The notes under the pieces: generated by a model
Databases searched by the model: none
The model's input: the letters and a program-made list of their open reading frames with translations, nothing else
What the model was told of the DNA's origin: nothing
Translations under genes and position numbers: made by a program
Source: JAMHWF01 sp035911095
GTDB lineage: Bacteria; Pseudomonadota; Gammaproteobacteria; Burkholderiales; Burkholderiaceae_C
DNA: 64,000 nt
Direction of reading: 5' to 3'
Assembly: GCA_035911095.1 (NCBI GenBank)
Contig: JAMHWF010000037.1
Location: 41,833 to 105,832 of the forward strand
Part shown: positions 51,980 to 60,335 of the stretch, one piece after another
Layout of the letters: the number at the start of each line of letters is the position of its first letter
Position numbering within the stretch: position 1 is the first letter of the stretch

Positions 51980-53113
51980 TCAGCGCGTCGGGTACAGCGC
52001 CCCGAGGCGCCGCGGCCCGGCCGCGCCGGTGACGGAGGGCAGATTCCCGGGCAGGCCCTGCACGAAGCGCCAGGCCAGCCATGCGAAACAGGCTGCTTCG
52101 ACCTGCAGCGGAGGCACGCCGAGTCGGTCCGAGCTGTCGACCTGCCAGCCTGGCAGCGCTGCTCCCAGGCTCTGCAACAGAAAGGCGTTGTAGGCGCCGC
52201 CGCCGCAGACCACAAGATGACGGGTGCGGCCTCCGGCGTGGCGCTCGAGATCCTGGACGACGCAGGCGACGGTGAAGGCGGCCAGCGTGGCCTGGATGTC
52301 CCGAGGTGCTGCGGCACCCGCAGCCGCCAGCTTCGCGGCGAGCCAGGGGGGGTTGAACAAGTCGCGCCCGGTGCTCTTGGGCGGTGGGAGGGCCAGATAG
52401 GGCTCGGCCATCAGCGCCTGCAGCAGCGTGGGCAGCACCGACCCGCCGGCCGCCCAGCGGCCGCCGTCGTCGTAGGGCTGCTGGAGGTGTCGCTCGCACC
52501 AGAAGTCCAGCAGCGCATTGCCCGGCCCGCAGTCGAACCCGAGCGGCTGCTGATCCGGCGCCAGCAAGCTCAGGTTGCCGATGCCGCCCAGGTTCAGCAC
52601 CGCCAGCGGCCCGCCCGAAGGGTTCAGCGCCGCGGCATGGAACGCTGGTGCCAACGGGGCGCCCTGTCCTCCGGCAGCAACGTCGCGGCTGCGGAAGTCT
52701 GCGACGACGTCGACCCCGGTCAGCTCGGCGAGCAGTGCAGGGTTGTTGAGCTGGATCGTATAGCCGACGCCGTCGGCGCCACCGGGCCGATGCCGCACCG
52801 TCTGGCCGTGCACGCCGATGGCACGCGCACGACGGCGCAGTGATGCATCGCTGGCTAACAGGTCCTGCACCACGCTCGCATAGACCCTGGCGAGCGCGTT
52901 GCCGGCCAGTGCGGCGCGGGACAGTTCGTCGACCCCGGGCGTGTTCAGGTCGAGCAGCTCGGCCCGCAGCCACGGCTCGAAGCTTCGATGTGCCGCAGCG
53001 AGGACGCGCACGCGGTCGCCCGGGCCCGCCTGGATGACGACGCCATCGACACCGTCCATCGAGGTGCCGGACATCAGGCCGATGTAGGCCCCGCTGGCCG
53101 GGTTCTCTGTCAT
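51980..53113 (-). CDS. anmK: anhydro-N-acetylmuramic acid kinase
   Basis: Cleaves and phosphorylates 1,6-anhydroMurNAc in peptidoglycan recycling. The 377-residue ASKHA-fold kinase has YIGLMSGTSMDGVDGVV (phosphate loop), GVHGQTVRHRPG, VVADFRSRDVAAGGQGAPL, VLNLGGIGNLSLL with GFDCGPGNALLD, and VVCGGGAYN. The ATG at 53113 gives the family N-terminus; a GTG at 53155 overlapping the upstream M23 stop by 4 bp is an alternative. Downstream of an M23 peptidase gene, it forms a cell-wall turnover pair. Confidence 0.95.
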   Translation of the reverse strand: MTENPASGAYIGLMSGTSMDGVDGVVIQAGPGDRVRVLAAAHRSFEPWLRAELLDLNTPGVDELSRAALAGNALARVYASVVQDLLASDASLRRRARAIGVHGQTVRHRPGGADGVGYTIQLNNPALLAELTGVDVVADFRSRDVAAGGQGAPLAPAFHAAALNPSGGPLAVLNLGGIGNLSLLAPDQQPLGFDCGPGNALLDFWCERHLQQPYDDGGRWAAGGSVLPTLLQALMAEPYLALPPPKSTGRDLFNPPWLAAKLAAAGAAAPRDIQATLAAFTVACVVQDLERHAGGRTRHLVVCGGGAYNAFLLQSLGAALPGWQVDSSDRLGVPPLQVEAACFAWLAWRFVQGLPGNLPSVTGAAGPRRLGALYPTR

Positions 53114-53151
53114 GCCGGATGCAGCGCCGGCCACAGCGCCGCCCGACGCGC

Positions 53152-54570
53152 TCACTCGGTGGCGCGGCTTTCCGGGTCGCGGCGGGCGGCGTCGAGCTGC
53201 ACCCGCACGCTGGCAGCGACGCTCGCGAAGCGCTCGCGGTCGTCGGCGTCCAGCGCGATCGCCTCGGAGGCCTTGGCCATCTCGATCGGGTCGCGCTGCT
53301 CGCCATTGACGCGGAACTCGAAGTGCAGGTGCGGCCCGGTCGCCCAGCCGGTCGAGCCGACGGCACCGATGCGCTCGCCCTGACGTACGCGTTCGCCCAC
53401 CCGGGTGTCGACACGGCTCAGGTGAGCGTAGGTCGTGGCGCGTGTCGCGTCGTGACGCACCTGCACCACGTTGCCGTAGCCGCCCTGCCAGCCAGCGAAC
53501 TCGACGACGCCGTCACCGACGGTGCGCACCGGCGTGCCTCGCGGTGCCGCATAGTCGACGCCGAGATGCGCCCGCCAGGTCTTGAGGATCGGGTGGATGC
53601 GCATGCTGAAGCCGGAGGTCACGCGGGAGAACTCCATCGGGCTTGGCAGGAAGGCACGCCGCTTGCCCTCGCCCTTGAAGTCGAAGTAGGCCCCCTTGCC
53701 GCCGTTACCCTGGTACCAGACCGCCGCGTGTTCCTTGCCGCGGTTGACGATCGATGCGGCCAGGATGCGGCCGAGCGTGTCCTGGCCCGAGGCCCAGGTG
53801 ATCGGCTCGCCGTCGGCTGTCATCGTCTCGTAGACGATCGAGAAGGTGTCGCCCCGGCGCAGGTCGCGGCGGAAATCGAGGTCGGTGCCGAAGACTTCGG
53901 CCAGTTCGGTCGCGACGCCGTCAGGCAGGCGCGCCTCGTCGATCGCCGCGAACAGCGTGGTGCGGATCGTGCCGCTGCCCAGGCGCATCTGCGGTTCGAG
54001 CGCCGCCGACTCGACCACGGTATCGAAACCGACGTCGCCGCGGGTCAGCGTCATGCGCGTGAAGCGCCTCGCCTCGTCCTCGGCGTTCTCGGCCGGATAG
54101 CGCACGACGAGTTCGTCGAGTCGGCCGCGCGAATCGACCGAGGCGCGGACCATCTTGCCGGCGCGCCCGTCGAGCACGCGCCGCGCGGTGACGTCTTCGC
54201 GCAGGAAGGCCGAGGCCTGCGGGTCGGTGACGCCCAGGCGCTGCAGCAGGGTGTCGGCGGTGTCGGCCGCCCGGGTCACGCTGCTGCGGTACAGGCGCAG
54301 GTCGTGTGCCGCCAGGGCTTCGAACTGCGGGGCGATCGCCTCGGGCACGACCGCATGCGTCACCAGGCGGCTCGGCAGGCGGGCCGCGTCGGGGGCGAGC
54401 GGGGCGATGCCGAAGGCGGCAGCAGCGGCGCCGAACATCACGATCGACAGCACCGGCACCAGCCCGCGCGGGCGGTGCGCCAGGTGCTTGGCCAACTGCG
54501 TGCGCCATGCCGGCGGCACGGCTGCCGCACGGTCTGCGGTGGGGTCGTCGATCGGTTGCGCGTCTTCCAT
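53152..54570 (-). CDS. M23 family metallopeptidase (LytM-type murein endopeptidase)
   Basis: A 472-residue inner-membrane-anchored protein with one helix near 36-56 and a long periplasmic part. Zinc ligands are visible in FSMRIHPILKTWRAHLGVDY (His, Asp) and PHLHFEFRVNG (HxH), with YGNVVQVRHD and GSTGWATG typical of LytM domains. All ligands are present, so it is probably an active cross-link hydrolase. It is encoded upstream of anmK and diverges from tyrS, a conserved betaproteobacterial arrangement. The ATG at 54570 is preferred, though an open extension reaches 54732. Confidence 0.93.
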   Translation of the reverse strand: MEDAQPIDDPTADRAAAVPPAWRTQLAKHLAHRPRGLVPVLSIVMFGAAAAAFGIAPLAPDAARLPSRLVTHAVVPEAIAPQFEALAAHDLRLYRSSVTRAADTADTLLQRLGVTDPQASAFLREDVTARRVLDGRAGKMVRASVDSRGRLDELVVRYPAENAEDEARRFTRMTLTRGDVGFDTVVESAALEPQMRLGSGTIRTTLFAAIDEARLPDGVATELAEVFGTDLDFRRDLRRGDTFSIVYETMTADGEPITWASGQDTLGRILAASIVNRGKEHAAVWYQGNGGKGAYFDFKGEGKRRAFLPSPMEFSRVTSGFSMRIHPILKTWRAHLGVDYAAPRGTPVRTVGDGVVEFAGWQGGYGNVVQVRHDATRATTYAHLSRVDTRVGERVRQGERIGAVGSTGWATGPHLHFEFRVNGEQRDPIEMAKASEAIALDADDRERFASVAASVRVQLDAARRDPESRATE

Positions 54571-54757
54571 CGAGTCGGGTGAGGAGCGTGGCTCCGAGGT
54601 CGGGCCGCCTCTGAGGCGACCGCCAGCAGTCAAGGGCCGATTGCGTCGTCCAATAGAATCAGCGGCGGTGGCCGGGACGCAATCCGTGAGCGATGTGGAC
54701 CTCGGTACGGCCTCGCCACTCAGGGCGAACACAGGTCGACAACATGAGAATCGGGCC

Positions 54758-54785
54758 TTGCGACCCGATACCGTTTCAGTATAGC
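54758..54785 (+). promoter_or_regulatory. sigma-70-type promoter of tyrS
   Basis: TTGCGA and TATAGC are separated by 16 bp in an AT-rich stretch about 40 bp before the tyrS start codon. Confidence 0.55.
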
Positions 54786-54826
54786 CACCGATTTCACGAA
54801 TTCCTCACAAAGCCTGTCGCGCCGCT

Positions 54827-56077
54827 ATGCCTCCGCCTGTCGAATCAGCATCCACGAAAGAGCCCGTTTACCCCGTAACGGCAGGTGTTCGGGAGGCTTT
54901 AGCAATCAGTTTGCGAGGTTGTGACGAGCTGTTACCGCAAGACGAATGGACCCGCAAGCTGGCCCGCGCCGAAGCCACCGGGGTGCCCTTGCGGGTCAAG
55001 CTCGGCCTCGATCCCACCGCGCCGGATATCCACATCGGCCACACCGTGGTGCTGAACAAGCTGCGCGCGCTGCAGGACCTCGGCCACACGGTGATCTTTC
55101 TGATCGGCGACTTCACGTCGATGATCGGCGACCCTTCGGGCCGCAACACGACGCGCCCGCCGTTGACGCGCGAGCAGATCGAGGCCAACGCGCAGACCTA
55201 CTACGCTCAGGCCAGCCTGGTGCTCGACCCGGCGAAGACCGAGATCCGCTACAACTCCGAATGGAGCGACCCGCTCGGCGCGCGCGGCCTGATCCAGCTC
55301 GCCTCGCGCTACACGGTGGCGCGGATGATGGAACGCAACGACTTCAGCGAGCGCTTCAAGGCCGGCACGCCGATCTCGGTGCATGAGTTCCTCTATCCGC
55401 TGATGCAGGGCTATGACTCGGTGGCCTTGAAGAGCGACCTCGAGCTCGGCGGCACCGACCAGAAGTTCAACCTGCTCGTCGGCCGCGCGCTACAGCAGGA
55501 GTACGGACTGGAGCCTCAGTGCGTGTTGACGATGCCGTTGCTCGAAGGGCTGGACGGCGTCGAGAAGATGTCCAAGAGCAAGGGCAACTACATCGGCATC
55601 TCCGAGCCGGCGGCGACGATGTACGCCAAGCTGCTCTCGATCAGCGACACGCTGATGTGGCGCTACTACACGCTGCTCAGCTTCCGTAGCGAGGCCGAGA
55701 TCGCCGCGCTGCGGGCCGAGGTCGAGAGCGGGCGCAACCCGAAGGACGCCAAGGTGCTGCTTGCGCGCGAGATCACCGCGCGTTTCCACGGCGCGGCGGC
55801 CGCCGAGGCGGCGCAGGCCGACTTCGAGCTGCGCGCGCGCGGCGGCGTGCCCGACGAGATCCCCGCCGTGACGCTGGCCGGCGCGCCGCTCGCGATCGGC
55901 GCGCTGCTCAAGCAGGCCAACCTCGCGCCGTCGACCAGCGAGGCGCTGCGCCTGGTCGACCAGGCCGGCGTGCGTGTCGACGGCAGCGTCGTCGCCGACC
56001 GCGGGCTGAAGCTCGGCGCCGGGACCTATGTCGTGCAGGTCGGCAAGCGCAAGTTCGCGCGGGTCACGCTGGCCTGA
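54827..56077 (+). CDS. tyrS: tyrosyl-tRNA synthetase
   Basis: Charges tRNA-Tyr. The 416-residue class Ic enzyme has the HIGH-type motif in PDIHIGHTVVLNKL and the KMSKS motif in VEKMSKSKGNYIGIS, with the tyrosine-binding LGGTDQKFNLL and an S4-like RNA-binding C-terminus (VRVDGSVV, GTYVVQVGKRKFARV). The spacing between motifs fits the longer TyrRS subclass found in Betaproteobacteria. dtd follows 10 bp downstream, forming a tRNA-proofreading pair. Confidence 0.97.
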   Translation: MPPPVESASTKEPVYPVTAGVREALAISLRGCDELLPQDEWTRKLARAEATGVPLRVKLGLDPTAPDIHIGHTVVLNKLRALQDLGHTVIFLIGDFTSMIGDPSGRNTTRPPLTREQIEANAQTYYAQASLVLDPAKTEIRYNSEWSDPLGARGLIQLASRYTVARMMERNDFSERFKAGTPISVHEFLYPLMQGYDSVALKSDLELGGTDQKFNLLVGRALQQEYGLEPQCVLTMPLLEGLDGVEKMSKSKGNYIGISEPAATMYAKLLSISDTLMWRYYTLLSFRSEAEIAALRAEVESGRNPKDAKVLLAREITARFHGAAAAEAAQADFELRARGGVPDEIPAVTLAGAPLAIGALLKQANLAPSTSEALRLVDQAGVRVDGSVVADRGLKLGAGTYVVQVGKRKFARVTLA

Positions 56078-56087
56078 GCCTCTCGCC

Positions 56088-56549
56088 ATGCTGGCCCTGG
56101 TGCAGCGGGTGCTCGAGGCCCGTGTCGAGATCGACGCGGAGACGGTCGGCGCGATCGGGCCCGGCCTGCTCGTCCTCGTCTGCGCCGAGCCGCAGGACGG
56201 CGAGGCCGAAGCCGACCGCCTGGTCGACAAGCTGCTGAAGCTGCGGGTGTTCGCCGACGCCGCCGGGCGCATGAACCGCAGCCTGCAGGACGTGCAGGGC
56301 GGGCTGCTGCTGGTATCGCAGTTCACGCTGGCGGCCGACACGCGCAGCGGCCACCGGCCGGGCTTCTCGGGCGCGGCCGAACCGGTCCTCGGCGAGCGGC
56401 TCTACGAGCGTATCGTCGCCACGGCCCGGGCGCGCCATGCGCCTGTCGAGACCGGGCGCTTCGGCGCGGCCATGCGCGTTGCGCTGGTCAACGACGGGCC
56501 GGTGACGATTCCGCTGCGCGTCGAGCCGGCATCCGGCACGGCGCGCTGA
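56088..56549 (+). CDS. dtd: D-aminoacyl-tRNA deacylase
   Basis: Removes D-amino acids from mischarged tRNA, a fitting neighbour for tyrS because TyrRS can charge D-Tyr. The 153-residue protein carries the catalytic-face motif LLVSQFTLAADT and the C-terminal NDGPVTIPL with the conserved Gly-Pro. Length is normal. It starts 10 bp after tyrS and ends before a strong hairpin. Confidence 0.96.
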   Translation: MLALVQRVLEARVEIDAETVGAIGPGLLVLVCAEPQDGEAEADRLVDKLLKLRVFADAAGRMNRSLQDVQGGLLLVSQFTLAADTRSGHRPGFSGAAEPVLGERLYERIVATARARHAPVETGRFGAAMRVALVNDGPVTIPLRVEPASGTAR

Positions 56550-56638
56550 GCGAATCTACCTGGCCACCGCGGTCGCGGCAGTGGCGCGGGCGTGGGGCGA
56601 GCGGGGCTGGTGCGACCCGCGAAGCAAAGCCACAAGCA

Positions 56639-56663
56639 AAGGGCCACGCATCGCGTGGCCCTT
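56639..56663. terminator. terminator between dtd and tctC-type gene
   Basis: A perfect 11-bp stem (AAGGGCCACGC/GCGTGGCCCTT) with a 3-nt loop separates the convergent genes and is flanked by A-rich and T-containing sequence, so it may work in both directions. Confidence 0.75.
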
Positions 56664-56699
56664 GCCTGGTCGGCGCCTCGCGGCGCATAGGACCGCAGC

Positions 56700-57671
56700 T
56701 CAGTCGGCGAACTCGCCCGCCGCCTTGATCACCGCGCCCCATTTGTCGATCTCGGACGCGACCCACTTCTTGTGCTCGGCAGGGTTGACGCGAGCATCCG
56801 TCGTCACGACGGCGCCCAGGTCCTGCTCGCGCTTGAGGAAGTCCGGGTCCGCCAGCGCGGTCTTCAGCGCCGCATTGATCTTGTCCGCCACGTCCTTCGG
56901 CGTGCCCTTCGGCGCGTACAGGCCGTGCCAGATGCTGACGTTGAAGCCCTTGAGGCCGGACTCGTCGAGCGTCGGCAGCTTGGCCAGCGTCGGCGTCGTC
57001 AGGCGCTGGGGCGTCGTGACCGCGTAGGCCTTGACCTTGCCGCCTTCGATCTGGCCGGTCGTGTTGGTGGTCTGGTCGCACATGATGTCGACCTGCCCGC
57101 CGATCAGGTCGGTCATCGCCGGCGCCGTGCCCTTGTAGGGGACGGTCTGCATCGGCATGTTGAGCGCGCTCTGGAACATCAGCCCGCACAGGTGCGAGGC
57201 GGCGCCGAGGCCGGCGTTGGCCAGGTTGACCTTGCCCTTGTTGTCGGCCAGCCACTTCTGCAGCTCGGGGTAGGTGTTCGCCGCCAGGCCCGGCTTGCCG
57301 ATCAGCGTCATCGGCACCTCGTTGATCAGGCCGAGGTACTCGAAGTCGTCCAGCGTCTTGTAGCCGAGCTTGCGGTACAGCGACGGCGAGGTCGCCATGC
57401 CGATGTGGTGCAGCAGCAGGGTGTAGCCATCGGGCGAGGCCTTGGCCACGCGCGTGGCGCCGATCGTGCCGCCCGCGCCGCCGACGTTCTCGATCACGAT
57501 CACCGCATTGCCCAGCGGCTTGCGCAGGGCTTCGGCGAAGTCGCGCGCGACCTTGTCGGTCGGCCCGCCGGCCGAGAAGGGCACGATGATCGTGATCGGC
57601 TTCTCGGGGTAGGCGGCGAGGGCAGCCGCAGAGGCCGTGACGAGGGCGGCCGTGGCCAGCAGTCGCTTCAT
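56700..57671 (-). CDS. Bug/TctC-family tripartite tricarboxylate receptor
   Basis: A 323-residue periplasmic solute-binding protein with a signal peptide (MKRLLATAALVTASAAALA) and the family pattern PEKPITIIVPFSAGGPTDKV, VIVIENVGGAGGTIGATRVA, HHIGMATSPSLYRKL and PYKGTAPAMTDLIGGQVDIM. These proteins bind small carboxylates and are greatly expanded in Burkholderiales. No TctA/TctB membrane genes are adjacent, so it is an orphan receptor. AAGGA precedes the ATG at good spacing. Confidence 0.93.
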   Translation of the reverse strand: MKRLLATAALVTASAAALAAYPEKPITIIVPFSAGGPTDKVARDFAEALRKPLGNAVIVIENVGGAGGTIGATRVAKASPDGYTLLLHHIGMATSPSLYRKLGYKTLDDFEYLGLINEVPMTLIGKPGLAANTYPELQKWLADNKGKVNLANAGLGAASHLCGLMFQSALNMPMQTVPYKGTAPAMTDLIGGQVDIMCDQTTNTTGQIEGGKVKAYAVTTPQRLTTPTLAKLPTLDESGLKGFNVSIWHGLYAPKGTPKDVADKINAALKTALADPDFLKREQDLGAVVTTDARVNPAEHKKWVASEIDKWGAVIKAAGEFAD

Positions 57672-57837
57672 AGGGTTCCTTGATTCAGGCGTGAGGGATC
57701 CGACGGTGCCGCAAGGCGGGTCCACTGTCGCGCGGAAGCCGATGCTAGGCCGCTCGGGCGTCCAGGCCCACTACGGAAAGTACCGAGCGGGCCACCCGGG
57801 ACACCGTGGCGTTCGTCACTGTTCGGCCGCCTGGGCG

Positions 57838-59130
57838 TCAAGCCAGCGGGCGCCGGTCGTCGACCAGCTTGCCGTCGTTCGGCAGCGAGCCGGGCGGCAG
57901 CAGCAGGACCTCGCCGCGCAGCTTCGTCAGCTCGCGCACGCTCTGCGCGATCCGTTCGGCCAGGCCCTCGGGTGTGCCTTCGACCTCGACATGCAGCACC
58001 ATCCGGTCGTCGGCGGCCGCGCCGTCGACGACCAGGCGCAGGCGTCGCGCCTCAGGGTGCCGCGCCCCGATGGCCGCCACCTGCGCCGGGTGGACGAACA
58101 TGCCGCGCACCTTGGCCGTCTGGTCGGCGCGCCCCAGCCAGCCGCGGATGCGCAGGTTGGTCCGGCCGCTCGGGCACACGCCGGGAAGCACGGCCGAGAG
58201 GTCGCCGGTGCCGAAGCGGATCAACGGATGGTCGCGGTTGAGCGTCGTGACGACGATCTCGCCGACCTCGCCCGGCGGTACCGGGTCGCCGGTGCCCGGT
58301 CGCACGATCTCGAGCAGCACACCCTCGTCGACGACCAGGCCTTCGCGAGCCTCGGTCTCGTAGGCGACAAGGCCGAGCTCGGCCGTCGCGTAGCACTGGA
58401 AGGCCTGGATGCCGCGCGCGGCAAGGCTGTCGCGCAGCGGCGCCGGAAAGGCCTCGCCGGAGACGAGCGCCTTGCGCAGGCGCGGGATCCCCGCGCCCGC
58501 GGCTTCGGCCTTCTCGACCAGGATGCGCAGGAAGCTCGGTGTGCCGGCGTAGCCGTCCGGCGCCAGGTCTCGCATCGCCTGCAGCTGCAGTTCGGTGTTG
58601 CCGACCCCGCCGGGAAAGACGGTGCAGCCGAGGGCCTGCGCCGCGGCCTCGATGAAGGCGCCGGCCGGGGTGAGGTGGTAGCTGAAGCTGTTGTGCACCA
58701 GGTCGCCGGCGCGGAAGCCGGCCGCGTGCAAGGCGCGCGCCATGCGCCAGCTGTCCCCGCCTGTGCCTTCTCGTTCTCCCTCCGGCTCGTAGATCGGGCC
58801 GGGCGATTGGTAGACCCGGCGTGCCCGGCCCGGCAGGCCAAGCGCTGCCCAGCCCACGGCCGAGTAGCCGCCGAACGGGTCGCCGCCGCGGGCGCGGGAG
58901 GCCTGCTGACGCTCGAGGAGTTCGTGCTTGCGCGTGACGGGCAGGGCCGCCAGCGCGGCGCGGGTCGTGACGGCGGCGGCGTCGACGCCGGCGAACAGGT
59001 TGGCGTAGGCCGGCGCCGCCTGCTGCGCATGCGCGACCAGCGTCGGCAGCGCGGCGAGCAGCGCGGCCTCGCGCGCGGCGGGGTCGCGGGTCTCGAGCGC
59101 GTCGAAGGGGCGGTCGGCCGCGTCACTCAT
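57838..59130 (-). CDS. phenylacetate-CoA ligase-like AMP-forming enzyme
   Basis: A 430-residue adenylate-forming ligase of the PaaK-like group. AMP-binding segments: YQSPGPIYEPEGE, NSFSYHLTPAGAFIEAAA, GYAGTPSFLRILVEKAEAAG, QCYATAELGLVAYET and LIRFGTGDLSAVLPG, with IRGWLGRADQTAKVRGMFVH leading to the C-terminal lid. It should make an acyl- or aryl-CoA. Its overlap by 8 bp with a small gene and its place after Liv-type transporter genes suggest it activates the imported acid. Substrate not assignable. Confidence 0.9.
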   Translation of the reverse strand: MSDAADRPFDALETRDPAAREAALLAALPTLVAHAQQAAPAYANLFAGVDAAAVTTRAALAALPVTRKHELLERQQASRARGGDPFGGYSAVGWAALGLPGRARRVYQSPGPIYEPEGEREGTGGDSWRMARALHAAGFRAGDLVHNSFSYHLTPAGAFIEAAAQALGCTVFPGGVGNTELQLQAMRDLAPDGYAGTPSFLRILVEKAEAAGAGIPRLRKALVSGEAFPAPLRDSLAARGIQAFQCYATAELGLVAYETEAREGLVVDEGVLLEIVRPGTGDPVPPGEVGEIVVTTLNRDHPLIRFGTGDLSAVLPGVCPSGRTNLRIRGWLGRADQTAKVRGMFVHPAQVAAIGARHPEARRLRLVVDGAAADDRMVLHVEVEGTPEGLAERIAQSVRELTKLRGEVLLLPPGSLPNDGKLVDDRRPLA

Positions 59131-59425
59131 CGGCGTCCCTCCAGCGGGCGACGGCGCGCTTCACGTCGTCGCCGAAGCGACGCACGTCGGCGCTGCTGCG
59201 CAGGATGCGGGGCTCCCACTCCGGGCTGCGCGCCGGGCGGCGGGCCAGGCGGGCGGCGATAGCCTCGTCGCTCGCCTCGAGGGCGACCACCGCCTGCCCC
59301 TTCCAGTCGAAGCCGGCGCCCCGCTCGGAGAGACCCCGCAGTTCGCGCAGGCTGCGGCGCAGCTGCACCAGCGCCTCGGCCGGCTTGAACGGCGGCGGGG
59401 CGAGGAAGCTGTCGTCGTCGGGCAT
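59123..59425 (-). CDS. 100-aa hypothetical protein linked to the CoA ligase
   Basis: A hydrophilic 100-residue protein without membrane segments. It reads FKPAEALVQLRRSLRELRG, GAGFDWKGQAVVALEAS, RRPARSPEWEPRILRSSADV, ending VARWRDADE. Similar short proteins accompany PaaK-like ligase genes near Liv transporters in Burkholderiales. Its 3' end overlaps the ligase start by 8 bp, and GGAGG stands 5 nt before the ATG, so it is almost certainly translated. Function unknown; it may be an accessory subunit. Confidence 0.8.
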   Translation of the reverse strand: MPDDDSFLAPPPFKPAEALVQLRRSLRELRGLSERGAGFDWKGQAVVALEASDEAIAARLARRPARSPEWEPRILRSSADVRRFGDDVKRAVARWRDADE

Positions 59426-59463
59426 CGGGACCTCCGGTGGGTGTCGGGTGCGGGTCCGGCGGC

Positions 59464-60330
59464 TCAGGCCAGCCAGCGCTTGCGCCGCTTGTAGCTCTTG
59501 ACGTCGCGGAAGCTGCGGCGGTCGCCACCTTCCTCCGCCGAGCGGCCCATGCCGAGGTAGAACTCCTTCACGTCCTCGTTGCGGGCCAGGTCGGCGGCGC
59601 TGCCGTCCATCACGATGCGGCCGCTCTCGAGGATGTAGCCGTAGCCGGCGTAGCGCAGGGCCATGTGGGTGTTCTGCTCGGCCAGCAGGAAGGTCACCTG
59701 CTCGCGCAGGTTCAGGTCGCGCACGATCTCGAAGACCTCCTCGACGATCTGCGGCGCCAGGCCCATCGAGGGCTCGTCGAGCAGCACCATCCTCGGGTTG
59801 GCCATCAGCGCGCGGCCGATCGCGCACATCTGCTGTTCCCCGCCCGAGGTGTAGGCGGCCTGCGAGCCGCGCCGCGTCTTCAGGCGCGGAAAGTAAGCGT
59901 AGACCTTCTCCAGCGTCGCTGCGATGGCGGCCTTGCCGTCGCGGCGGGTCCAGGCGCCGGTCATCAGGTTTTCCTCGACCGTCAGGTGGGCGAAGCAGTG
60001 GCGGCCCTCCATCACCTGGATCACGCCGCGCTCGACCATCTCGGCGCAGCTGAGCTTCTCGATGCGCTCGCCGCGCAGCGCGATCGAACCCTTGGTGACC
60101 TCGCCGCGCTCACCGGCCAGCAGGTTGCTGACGGCGCGCAGCGTGGTCGTCTTGCCGGCGCCGTTGCCGCCGAGCAGCGCGACGATGCTGCCCTCGGGCA
60201 CCTGCAGCGAGACGCCCTTGAGCACGAGGATCACGTGGTTGTAGATCACCTCGATGCCGTTGACGTCGAGCAGCATGGGGCCCGGCGCGGCGCCGGCCTG
60301 CACCTGGTCCGTTCCGGCGACAGTGGCCAT
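59464..60330 (-). CDS. livF: Liv-type ABC transporter ATPase (LivF)
   Basis: A 288-residue ATPase of a branched-chain-type importer. Walker A is in LLGGNGAGKTTTLRAVSNLL, the signature in YTSGGEQQMCAIGRALM and Walker B in RMVLLDEPSMGLAPQIVEEV. The last ~35 residues (GDRRSFRDVKSYKRRKRWLA) are a basic extension. The start could also be the ATG giving MLLDVNGIEV. It lies 5 bp after the binding-protein gene and is followed by the 100-aa gene. Confidence 0.93.
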   Translation of the reverse strand: MATVAGTDQVQAGAAPGPMLLDVNGIEVIYNHVILVLKGVSLQVPEGSIVALLGGNGAGKTTTLRAVSNLLAGERGEVTKGSIALRGERIEKLSCAEMVERGVIQVMEGRHCFAHLTVEENLMTGAWTRRDGKAAIAATLEKVYAYFPRLKTRRGSQAAYTSGGEQQMCAIGRALMANPRMVLLDEPSMGLAPQIVEEVFEIVRDLNLREQVTFLLAEQNTHMALRYAGYGYILESGRIVMDGSAADLARNEDVKEFYLGMGRSAEEGGDRRSFRDVKSYKRRKRWLA

Positions 60331-60335
60331 CGCGT